A stretch of 64,000 nucleotides of DNA from NCBI GenBank assembly GCA_037179385.1, contig CM074187.1, positions 4,650,001 through 4,714,000 on the forward strand, given 5' to 3'. The position numbers and the translations under genes are program-made. The notes beneath the pieces were generated by a model that saw nothing but the letters and a program-made list of their open reading frames with translations, did no database searches and had not been told where the DNA came from. The DNA comes from Holothuria scabra. Its lineage: Eukaryota; Echinodermata; Holothuroidea; Aspidochirotida; Holothuriidae. Below, piece by piece: positions 31,201-43,200 of the stretch (the first letter of the stretch is position 1; each line of letters begins with the position of its first letter).

Positions 31201-34200
31201 TTAAGTGCTCAGGAGCTTTTGCATAATTTTTAATGGCTATTTCATCTGCCATTTGGGTGATGACAAGATATAGTACAGTAGGTGCATATATGGTAGATTT
31301 CCCAATATAGTTTATGATGATGTGTGCTGTTGGCCAATCTGCTGGAGAAGGAGTTTTATGCTCTCAGTCTTAAATTTTGCTATTTTCTATTTGAGTCAAT
31401 GTCTAGTTAACTTTAAACCATTTTGCACACAGAGAAAAAAATGATCTGTTCATGCAGACCCCGAAATAAAAATTTTCTACAATTTTGGGCCACATTTTGG
31501 AATGACTTCATTATATTTGTATGGACAATTTCATAGCACACTGTAGGCAAGAACCATCCAGAAAGAGACTGAGGTAAAAGCATAGCAACTTGCCTATTCC
31601 TCTGTGAAAAATTTCAGCAGTTTCCTATTAATCTGAAATCTGCTTTAAAAACTTGTGGAAGGTTGTGATTTCCCATATACACACTTTCAACCCTAGTGCA
31701 AACGAGTGATGTAGTGTTAATTTGAACAGACTGAGATAAATATTCAACTTATCTCCCAGAAAAACCAGATATTGCAGGCAAAAGGCATAGTGGATTCCTT
31801 GTTGCTGAAATGTAAGTCTATGTTTTTTTTTTTCAATTGGACAATGTTTCATACACTTACCAAAACCAATAGGGCAATGATCATCTTCTTAATATCTGCA
31901 AGGCACATGCTACAGTACAGTATATTAGATTCCTTTACAAATACCCTTCTGGAAATATTGTGTTTGTGAGGTTTTAAGTTCTGATGTCAGTAACTGCACC
32001 AAAACCAGTAAGGATCATAGCATCCTTTATAAGGGCAATCCACATGTTAAGCAATAAGTCCCTCACAGTTACCCATCTTGAGATCTATCATGTTTACAAA
32101 TTTGACCTTCTGACTTCTAGTGACCCCAAATAACCATCATCCTCCACCAAAAATGCTATGTTCCATCTAATAAAGATATGAAATGCACATGATAAACATG
32201 AGAAACTTCACTGAGCATAATTTCCCTTTTGACTGATCATGTTTACAATGTTTTGACCTCCTGACATCTGGTGACCCCATAGTGACCTTTGACCTCAGCC
32301 ACAATGGTATGGTGTATTTACTAAATATGGGCAATGCACATGCAAAGTATGATATCCTTCACAATTACCCTTCTTGAGACTATGTCTACAAGGTTTCAGC
32401 CTTCTGGTCTCAGGTGACCTCCAACAAAGTCATTATAGGGCTTCCTTTCTAAATATGGTCAATCTGCATTAAAATGTCTGGTTCTTCAATTTTGAGACAT
32501 TGTGTGCGTTGTGCAATTCCCAATTTTCCATTTGACCTCTCGTGATCCCACATGATTTTTGACCTTTACAAAAAAAGAGTGGGAGTCATCTACTTCATAT
32601 GGGCAATCTACATGCCATAGATGTACAGTATGAGATCCCGTGAGTTGTCATCCTTGAGGAATTGTAATGCAAGACTTTGACTTTTTGACCTCTGGTGACC
32701 CCAAATGACCTCTGACCTCCACAAAAAGAAATACCAACCATCTTTTAAATATGGCTTACCTCAAAACCAAGTGCAGTATGTAACTAGTCAAATCAACCCT
32801 TCTTGAGATACAGTGTTTGCAAGCAAAAGTGTCACACACACACATCACCATTCCGTAGATACCTTGCCTGCCTTCAGGAAGGAATCAATTTCTGATTCAG
32901 TAGTATACCATCATGGTATGAATTGAGGAGCACTGTGCTAGATTAAATTCAGACAGCAAGCACTGTGACAGTAGCACTATCTCCACTGTCCAAGCATAGA
33001 GTAAGTTAATATCATAAGCCATGAAGGCAAAAGAAGAATATTATACACAGGATGTACAAATAATCAAATTAGGAAAATTGTGATTGCATGATTGACAAAG
33101 ACCTAACATTAAACAGCTTTTATGATAATCACATTAAGGAATTAATGACTGGTTTTTAAAATCCTCATAGCAATTTGGAAAAGAGAAATTACTTCCTCTT
33201 GATAACAGGTTTATTCTAACCAAGCATTGTTAACTGCTAAACTATAGTAAATCAGGATGGACTCCTGAATGCTAAACATCACTTTTTAAACAAAAGATAA
33301 TATTGAGGTACAGTATGAATGACTAGGAATAATAAAACCTTCATGATTCTCCAAAATGGCATCTATCCAGCTACTTTATGGTTTTAACGACTTATAATTC
33401 AGTGCCTATTGAGCATTTGAACAACAAACACCATATTTCCTCATAAGGTATAAGACATACAATCACCAGTACCCCTTTCTATGCTGTGTGCTAACTACTT
33501 ACACAGAAGCATTTATACAGCTATACACAGAAACCAGCTACATATTGCTCTCTAACATACAAACAGAAAGTGAACTTCTTCACTCAACCTTGTTTTCGAG
33601 AAAGTTGATGCAACATTCTTTTGATTTCAACTGCTACGGAAAACAGTCCCCTAAGTTAGATTGGAGTTTATTACTATTCTACAATGAGTGCCTCTTGAAA
33701 ATCATAAAAAAATGTTTTTTCAAACTCAATCAATAAACAAGGGATAATTGCTTGATCTATCTTAAATATGCAATAATTATGCCCTGAAATATTGTCAACC
33801 ATACTTGGAAGAAAATATTTTGTGAGATCTGGCCAGTGTTTCAAATAAATCTGGGGTAAGAAAATTTTCCCTTTTAGACTAGGGTAATGAAATATAGATA
33901 TGCCAGACCAGTGCAAAAAAAAAAAGGTGATATGCCCGATTGAAAGCTAACCTATGATTTAGATCACATAGTTAACACTGTGATGATTTTCCAAACAAAC
34001 TGGGCATATCACATATCAATCGTTAAAGTAAAGTATGACCAGGGAGCTCCCTGTAACTCCTGGCTAAACCAGTAACAAAGCTCTGGAAAGTCCAGCAGCA
34101 ATACCATACAGCAACCACGTAAAATAAAAACAAACCTCTCCCCAGATCAATTTGCAAGTCACCTGTACTTTGATCAGTGCCTCAAGGTTTGATGTAATCT

Positions 34201-37200
34201 GGCCATACCCCACATTAAGCTCTAAGGAGACCATTCTCAATTTTTGGAATGCAAACAAGATACACTCCACCTTCGTGCCCCTGTAGCTATTGAAAGCTAT
34301 CTCCCTAAATCACGTAGAACCCCTAAGTCTCTATGTTTTTATTTTGTTCCTTGAAATCCTCTCTATCATACAATCCTTCCTCTATTTAATGATCACTTTC
34401 CAAATATTACCTCAATGTCAAAGGTTACCTATTTTATTTCAGTCATACTACTGTACCTACTTCTTTTCACTCTCAGACTTTTATTTTTGTCACCTTGCTT
34501 CCCTTTTCAAGTATTTCTTATAAAAGAAGAATCATAAATATTGGCTCTGAACTTGAAATTGTCAAAATATTGGCCATTCTTTTCCTACCAAATCCACAAG
34601 AAATTGGCAATATACAGCCTTAAAAGGATAGATTTCTGCAATTTCACAATGTGAGCAAACATCCCCATTGAGTGATACCTATATAGCCATACCAAGGCAA
34701 AATTGTGGTTACAGAAAGAAGGTAAGATCTAAGAAACCTAGCCTGACAGACCTTGAAATACAATTAAATCACTGTTTTCGAGGACAATAGATGGATAGTG
34801 GAGGAATGATAAAACCTCAATTTAATGAAGTATAGACATCAACCCATCACAGGATGATTTTCATTTAATTTCTCCAAGGTCACTTGGAAGATAACTACTT
34901 CCAGTTGAATCATTTGTTTCTCTTTCTTTCTGTTTTTCTAGATCTCTGTTTGAAAAAAAAAAAAAAATAGAGAAGAAAAAGAAATAGAAGAAGAGAGAGT
35001 TCTGAGTAACCCATTCACCACGAAGTAGAAACACTAAACCATTAATATGAGAAAAACAATTTTTGAGAGGGAACCAACGGTAAATTGTGGGCATTTATCT
35101 TGCATGCCTAGTTCTCTCACCCATATTTTTTAAGGCAGAGGAGCTGTCTAGACATATTTCCTTCACTTGGAAAGGAACCTCTTGGACAATTGGTCCCACT
35201 GTTTACAGTAGAAAGACTCTTTTGTTCCACTGGGTCATTAGTCAGAATATCACATAAGGACAACTACTAATTACTCCTGCAGGTTTGTAATCCAAATGGT
35301 CATTACTTCCAAAAAAGAAGAAAAGATTTGTTAAATTGCAAAGCATCATTTTTCCAAAACGGGCATTTGTAAAACATGGACAGAGCCAAACAGGGCCAAA
35401 CAGAGCCAAACAGAGCCAAACAAGGCCAAACAGACCCAAACAGGGCCAAACAGAGCCAAAGCCTATTTCAAGTTGTGAGTCTCTACAAAATAACATCACA
35501 CATAATGGCATAAGGTGCAATTTTTAAAGTCTTTGGTATGACCAGGCCCAGGCTGGAAATTGGTCCTCTGACCAGGGAGCTCCCTGCTCTGACCTCCGAG
35601 TCAAAGTCTAATGTCTACCAACTAGACCACACACCTTGTCCTAAAAACATATAGAGAGATGGCCTATATAAACAAGAAAAAAACAGTAATAAAGCAGTAT
35701 TACATGTATTTAATACCCTGTTCATGTCACAGAATGTCATCCTCAGGTTGGCAAGACGTAAGGATGCACCCCCATCCCTCCAGAACTGACATCCCTGCTT
35801 GATGTTGGACTAAAATGTACAGAACGAATTTTCATATTATATATGCTAAACCCATGAAAAACAGAAACTGTTGATCCAACACGGCAACAACTACAGTATT
35901 TCTACAGCACATTAAAGTTTAACTGTTTGGGTCTGTTTGGCTCTGTCCATGTTTTACAAATTTGATGGGAACCATTTGTAAAACATGGACAGAGCCAAAC
36001 AGAACCAAATCTAACCTTCCATTAAATAACTTTGTTAGTGGCAATCAGTTAATGTAAGTTATGGGTGTAGTTTAAATATGATGTGAGAATTCGTACTTGA
36101 CATAGTTTGGCTCTGTTTGGCCCCTTTTTGGCTATGTTTGGCTCTGTCCATGTTTTACAAATTTGATGGAAACCATTTGTAAAACATGGACAGAGCCAAA
36201 CAGAACCAAATCTAACCTTCCACTAAATAACTTTGGTAGTGGCAATCAGTTAATGTAAGTTATGGGTGTAGTTTAAATATGATGTGAGAATTCGTACTTG
36301 ACATAGTTTGGCTCTGTTTGACCCCTTTTTGGCTATGTTTGGCTCTGTCCATGTTTTACAAATTTGATGGGAACCATTTGTAAAACATGGACAGAGCCAA
36401 ACAGAACCAAATCTAACCTTCCATTAAATAACTTTGGTAGTGGCAATCAGTTAATGTAAGTTATGGGTGTGGTTTAAATATGATGTGAGAATTTGTACTT
36501 GACATAGTTTGGCTCTGTTTGGCCCTGTTTAGCTCTGTTTGGCCTTGTTTGACTCTGTTTGGCCCTGTTTGGCTCTGTTTGGCTCTGTTTGGCCCTGTTT
36601 GGCTCTGTTTGGCTCTGTCCATGTTTTACAAATGCCCTTCCAAAACAATGTTAAAGGTTAAGCTCATTATTTTAAAATGAAGGAAAAATTCATTATCCAA
36701 CACAAAATGTTATTCCTCACAGCAAATGAGTTACAGTTATAAACTGGAGTTAAGTTACAAAATCCCCAGGTGATTGCCCATTGAGAAATCAGTATGAGAG
36801 GGAACAGTCTGTAAAGATTCTGGTAAAATTTTTTATTCAGTTCCTTTTTTTGTGATGCTTGAGATGTTAAAAGATGCAGTTAAAGGGATACTTCAGTGAC
36901 TTTTGAATTAGGTCTCTTAAGAGAGATAAAATATTCTACACCCTGTGCTTCAACCCTGTGACAATAACCATTTTCACACTTAAGACACCCCACTTTTTAG
37001 ATGGATGGTTTTCATTGAAAATACTGTATGACCACTTTTCCACAAAGCCACAGAAAGTTTCAATATGTACTGTAATGAGGACACAATGTGCCTAATCCAT
37101 TAACCCTTTACCATTGTTTGGGTCCTTTTGGACCCATGCGGAGAGCTCGGCTGTTACCTATCTTTACTGTTTCACGCGGAGCTCGAAACTGTGAGTAGCT

Positions 37201-40200
37201 ACCCTAAAATTCGGCCACAATAAGGAGAGAGACAATAGTTTAAGGTCATGGGGTCAATGGCCTACGGAAGCCGATGCGGGGCGGGCTACGTCCACTTTTC
37301 CGCCCACTCCCGAGGCGCGCAAATATGCCCCGATAGGAGCACAACGGTAAAGGGTTAACTAAAGGGCTAATTCTCTCACCTTAGTTTCAATTCTCCTAAC
37401 CTTCTCACTTATGCCCCTCCCACACTTGTCAGAAATTCATGCTCATCCAGATACAATCTCACTTTATTGCTTCAAGGTGAGTGGGGTGGATTGGTTATTA
37501 AAACTTAAAGTGCAGGTACTTAAACATGATACTTAAATTATTCACATGCCTGGAGGACTTCCAAGACTGAAGTTTAGCATTTAACACATTTCTTAATATA
37601 AAGTTAACACCTGGGTCCTGTAGCTACAGTTCATACTGTCTACATCTTTACAAATCATGGGCAAATATGCAGTCTGCACAGCTGTCTTTGGCATTTTTTG
37701 TTACATAATTTTGATGTATTATACATGTGTTAGCTTCAAATGAAACTCCAGAAACAATATCATTCCAGTTTTCACCAGGTAAAAAATCCCTGATTTGATC
37801 ATTTTTTTTTCATATCCGAACACCATACTAAACTTTCATAAAAAATTAATTAAAGGTAAATAACATGCCCGATTATCTTGCCACCTCCACTGCAAATTTA
37901 TCAAGTCTTCTCATAAAACTGCTAAAGTTGATACTAATACTCAACAAGCATGATTTGGGGCAAATAGAATTTTCACAAACGAAAAAGTTTAAATGAAGGA
38001 TAAAATGAATAATTTTTTCATTCATGCATGTTTTTTCTACTTTGCAATGTCTTTTGCAAGCAAGAGAATATTATTTGAGTATTAACAGATATTATGAAAC
38101 AGAGTGACAAAATCTAAAATTTTACTACCACTGATCATCAATTTTTTCCAGTTGAAAGACACCTAGCTCTCAAGATGAAATCCAAATTGGACAAGATTAA
38201 ACACAAATCTAAGTTTACATAACCACGACCTAGATTCAGAGCCAACAGAGATTTGTAGAAAAAGATAGATTTAGGGAGAAAGTGAGTAATACTTGTTAAT
38301 TCATCAATGTCAGCGAAAACCTGATCGCAAAAAAGAAAAAAGGAAAAATAAAAAAATAAAAAGAAATTAAAATGAGAAAATTCAAGAGTCCCAAATACTC
38401 TGCCACAATGAATGTACAGTGACTTTGAGTTAGGTACAGTACTTAATTTGTCAAATGCTTGTGAAAAGGATTTATTTCAAACAGAGGTGCCTCAAAGAAG
38501 ACGAGGCCATGAACTCTCCTGGTTTGGGCATTCCCGAACACACAACCCACTCACTGCATGAGCAATTAGTAATATGTGGGAGGCACAAGTAAAGGGTAAA
38601 ATAGTAAAGGATTAACAGCATCCTCAGTTTTTCATAATTTGTTCAGCTCTTGAAAGCAAAGTGGAAGTTGTTAGCCTGGACCATGTTCAACCTTTTTCAG
38701 CACAGACCTACTGTGAGCACTCCATGACCCAAACCTTGCATTCAGGAATGGAAATAATGATCATATGGAAAGTTCAAATATTTCAACACTTAATATTTGG
38801 TTATGTTCATGTATATAGAAAAGATTAATTTCCCATCAACCATGGAAATTCCCTTAATAGATTGCTGTTTTGTAGTTCTTTCAGTGTGCATGGTATCAAA
38901 CTTGTCTTTAAAGTAATCATGCCTTTCCATCGGGATTCTTATAAATGCAAAACAGTATTAATTTAAATATTTAAAACCAAACATTTCTGGTACACAAACA
39001 TTCTCTTTTATTTTAGCAGTAAATGAACAACATCACTCCAAAATTCTTTGCAGATCTGATAGCATTAATACCAACCAGGTAATTAGTACTTGACATGCCA
39101 GATACAGTCCTAAGATGATGATTCTATTATAACCTCCCAATTTACAAATGAACCAATTGCCGATTTAAACATGCCCCCTTTCATATTTTACATTCCAATA
39201 TTTAAAGCAATAAACACTACCCTTAATACAATATCTCACAATACCACTTGCCTTTTTGCTTTTCACCATGCATTTGTACAATAAGTCAAATGAGTGTTTC
39301 TTTCAAATATTGCTGTATAGCCTGTCATCAGATTAGTTGGCAAAGTTTGATAATTGATCTTTTAAAGGTACCTTTTCACATTGTAGATGAATATTCCAAA
39401 AGTCCGTAATGACATCAGATCTTGCTGTATCAAATTTCCATACAAACCTAGTAGAATTCCAATATAATCCAGTTCTGGTCAAAAATGCACCAAACAATGT
39501 TACATTACACATAAGTACAACTTTGGTTAAGTCTCTAAAAATTTGTTTCACGAAGGACATCCATAAACCTCATCCAACTAATATGTCTATATATATATTG
39601 TAAATGACCTACTTCCCCTTTTTTACACTGAATCTGATTCAAAGACATAGTGCATAGCCAGCCGTGCAGGTTATTAGTGTTCTATACCCACAATGCATAC
39701 AAATGCTGGCAGGATACTAATAAACAACAGCTCAACAATATTACAAACTAAGGTGCCATTTCAATGACTCATTGTTCTTCCACTGTGCCAGTCAAGGTGC
39801 TCCAGTCACTGGCTCAATCTCATCGTACCCTCTGGGCTGTTTTCTGTCTGTATGTTTTTCTTGCCATCATAATTTCTATCAGATTTCATCCCCGGCTTTC
39901 TGTGTCCCCAAGCTTCAAAAGCTTGGCAAGCTTAACAGCAGGGGAGTGTCATTACAATGACAGAAGTACCTTCTTATCCCCTCAATATGGTTCTGATGTC
40001 ATTCAGAGCTTTCCTACCAACGGCAGGGATTACTGCAAATACTAGTCAGAAGAAAATGGGAAGGTAGAAAACACTTGGAGAGCGGCAGGAGTAAAATTTC
40101 TGTTTTAATCTGGCATTGACATATGCCAGTTTGGGTAACCCAGAAAATAATTAGAGACTCTTCAACTCCTTGCTGGAATGGTCATTTTGGCCAGAAATGA

Positions 40201-43200
40201 TTTATTGGTTTCGTAAAGATCTTAAGAAAAATTTTCTCTTTGAAAAGCTGTGATGATAAGTGAGATAAAAAGGTTTCTTAGCTATGAAAGTGCAGTAACA
40301 AGTTAAAAGTGTTGAAAGGATTTGAACATGTCAAAGGTCATCACTCTCAATGGAATTGTCTTGGACATACCAGTTGAAACCTTAACGTTCATGTTGCATT
40401 TCTTTTTGGCACATATTCTTCTTAATTTCCCATTTAAGGAACACTAGCTTTCTGACACTGCATTATCTTGATTGCAAAGCTAGCAAAGATTGGAAACACA
40501 GTTTTAGCTGACACATCCACCCCTTCCCCCGTAACAAAACTACCTGATACAAAATAAACTTCTTGACCTGCAAGGAGGAAATTTTGCCTATTCTCTGAAT
40601 AAAATACTTACGCTTGACTTCACTAGACTTGTGGGCAGCCATGATGTCTTCTTGCATGGACTGAGTACTGAAATGGAGCTGTAGCAGGGCATCTTTCATG
40701 GATGTAGCTTCTGTTTCCAACTGACACAGCTGATGAGAATTATCTTTTAGTTCCTGCAAGCAAATGAAAAAGAAACATCACAATCAGGGTGTGAAAGAAG
40801 ATGCAAAAAGGACATAGTCAAAATGAGCAAAATGACTATTGGTCTGTGTTATTCCAATGGGACATTTTTGAGGGGCACCACAGCCATCAGCAAAGGGCAC
40901 GATAGGCATGGCTATCAAAGCTATCGGTTGTTTCAAGCCCTGCAATTTCATCATTTCTTCAGTATATACTGTACTACTGATACATGTACAAGGGACATCT
41001 CCACATAGATAGCTAGAAACCTACCATAGGACAGATAAGAGGAATATCTCTGAAGATGATTCTAACTGCAATTTGAGATTTTAAAATTGTTACTGTAAAC
41101 TCCACTGAAACTGAATTGCAAATGCTGTGCTAATATACAATGACAAAAGGGCCATGTAATTTCTCTTTTCTGCAAATCTTTGTATTTCCAAGAAAAGTTG
41201 TGGCTGTGTAGGGTTCTTAAACTTCCAAAATTAATATACAGATTGAACAGCCAATGTAACAAGGAGATAGTTATAGTGCTACTGTTCCATTCACACAGTC
41301 TTTACAACTGCTTGCATGATATTTTGAATTAATGTATGTACAGTAGAGCTACCCATGCACACAATTTGTTTGGTAAAAATTTGGTTGTTTAAATTTGACT
41401 AGTCAAAATATGCAAATCAGAGAAATGAAGGGGCATGGAATGGAAAGAAACTTCAGCAGGGAAAAAATGTTAGCTGGACATGGCAAAGGGCTAGTATTTC
41501 TATTTTGTGCCACAACATTCAAACATCGAGTAAAAGAATTGCATCAACATTGTACAGCACCTTTGGACAATGGACAGCATACTGTACTTAACCCTTGTAA
41601 AAACTGTCATACTGGCAAATCTGGTCATTCAAAATATCTTCACAACATATAACTACCTCCATTGATGGAGAATATAATACTCTTTGACATGAAGTGATGA
41701 ATCATGAACCACAGAAGGCTACTTCAACACCACTTTTATTGTAATGATGTTTGCAACATAACCCAACACTATATTATGAAGGAAATGGGGTGAGACAAAG
41801 GATTATAATTGCTTGAATGCTGAAAAAATGCCTTCATTATCTAGTCCTGGCTTACTGAGGCTCTAATGACTTTTCATTCTTGTACAAGACCTTTGTTCAT
41901 GTAATATTCCTCATTTTGAGTTCTAAAACTTCTTTTAAACATTGTAGAATAACATGTTACCCTAACCATTCAAGTTCTGAAGAAGAAGAAGCATTTGTAG
42001 AAATACCTTCCATCAAAAGAAAAAGCCTACAGTTTTCCAAAAGGCATAGATCATGTTACATAGTACAGGGGGCTTCTTCAGATTGAAGGCTGCAAGATCA
42101 AATTCAGATTTGAAGGTGGCTCATATTCACCAATTTTAATATAGTCTAGTTTTAAAAACAGTGATCTTTAAATAAAACTTAAGTTTCCACTATTTCAGCC
42201 TGGAATTGGCCTTCCCTGTCAGTGCTCGAGCGTAATTACTATTGTTCTTATACATGGTTGCAGCTTTGTTAGCGCATTTTTTTTGGTTATGCCTCAATGA
42301 AATCACCTAATGGCGTTTCATGGGATATCGTTCCAGATGGCTTGCTCGGAGTAACTATGACTCATCCAGCATTAACCCATCCCTGTCAATTTTTAATTAC
42401 TTCTGCACTTTGCTCTCAATTCTGCCATATTAAAGTCAATGTAGATTACATGACACCAATCAGGTATGGCCAAATTACTTGCAGAGGTCAAAATTTGTTG
42501 AGGGTGTTTCAAGTTTGTTAACACTAGCTCATAACCACACCTAGAACTCAATGGAATAACACCTAAGCCAGATTGTTCTGAGGGCCTTTTCTAAGGAGAA
42601 AGCAATCAAAACAAGTATTGTACAAACATTCAGTTGTTGTGGAAACAGAGTGATTGTAAGGTAAAGTTTTCATGATAATGTGGATAGTTGCACATACTGC
42701 TTCTGATTCCTGAAGAAAGACAAAACAAACAAACAAACAAACAAACAATAACACATAACAAACAAAGGAGATGTACACAAACAAACAAGAAGTACTATCT
42801 CATAATGGGATGAACTTAAAGGAGTAACCTTCATTTTCTTCATTGAACACAGTGATTCTGTACTCTGTAATGGACTCTGTTCTGTGTCTCTGGGTTTCTT
42901 ACTACATTGCTTATAGCAAAGAACATCATGTACAATGGAAGTGACTTGAGAAAGGTACAATACCAAAACATTATCCTATATATGTGACTGTGTCACTACG
43001 TGACGGTGGGTTGGGAGTAACAGAATATGCACAAAGTATATTCACAGCCTGTCATATACTGTATGAGGGGACAGAAGGGATTCATGAGAATGTATCTATA
43101 CCATATTTTGAACCAAACTTCAAGTTGAACTGAACTTGAAATTGAGACAGTACTTGACCTAAGTTACCATTTTCTAGCTGACAATGCAACATATTTGTGC

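Larger units (their letters stand above)
35361..36637. mobile_element. Foldback (MULE/TU-like) transposon with 9-bp target duplication
   Basis: The 1,277-bp element starts GGGCATTTGTAAAACATGGA and ends with its inverse, TCCATGTTTTACAAATGCCC. It is flanked by perfect 9-bp direct repeats TTCCAAAAC (35352-35360 and 36638-36646). The outer arms consist of tandem 10-bp units: AGCCAAACAG-type, about seven copies, at 35391-35461, and GGCTCTGTTT-type, about eleven copies, at 36509-36618. The interior holds a SINE fragment, about 280 bp of unique DNA and three copies of a 201-bp unit. Subrepeated long inverted arms and an 8-9 bp target duplication recall sea urchin TU foldback elements and Mutator-like elements. 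No transposase frame is present, so it is non-autonomous. Confidence 0.85.
17259..40611 (-). other. APC intron 2 (23.4 kb, repeat-rich, possible antisense exons)
   Basis: The largest intron. It contains candidate plus-strand exons (22757-22894 and 39792-40045), SINE fragments (23732, 24515, 30462 and 35463), MITEs (26649-26945, 37100-37358 and 37359-37490), a diverged tandem repeat (31993-32835), a local duplication (27690-28000), a small inverted repeat (33927-34012) and a foldback transposon (35361-36637). The stretches 17.3-22.7, 24.7-26.6, 28.0-30.4 and 37.5-39.7 kb show nothing further that I can support. Confidence 0.8.

Noticed and set aside
35242..35527. Repetitive peptides on both strands (Gln/Asn/Pro-rich and Trp/Leu/Phe-rich)
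   Set aside because: By-products of the 10-bp subrepeats in the foldback arm.
35919..36640. CRISPR-like regular repeat array
   Set aside because: The genome is eukaryotic, the repeats are 201 bp with repeat-like interiors rather than unique spacers, and the array lies within a transposon with a target duplication.
37441..37484. Strong donor-like CAAGGTGAGTG on the plus strand
   Set aside because: It is the conserved internal motif of MITE A, also present at 6762, and not evidence for an exon.
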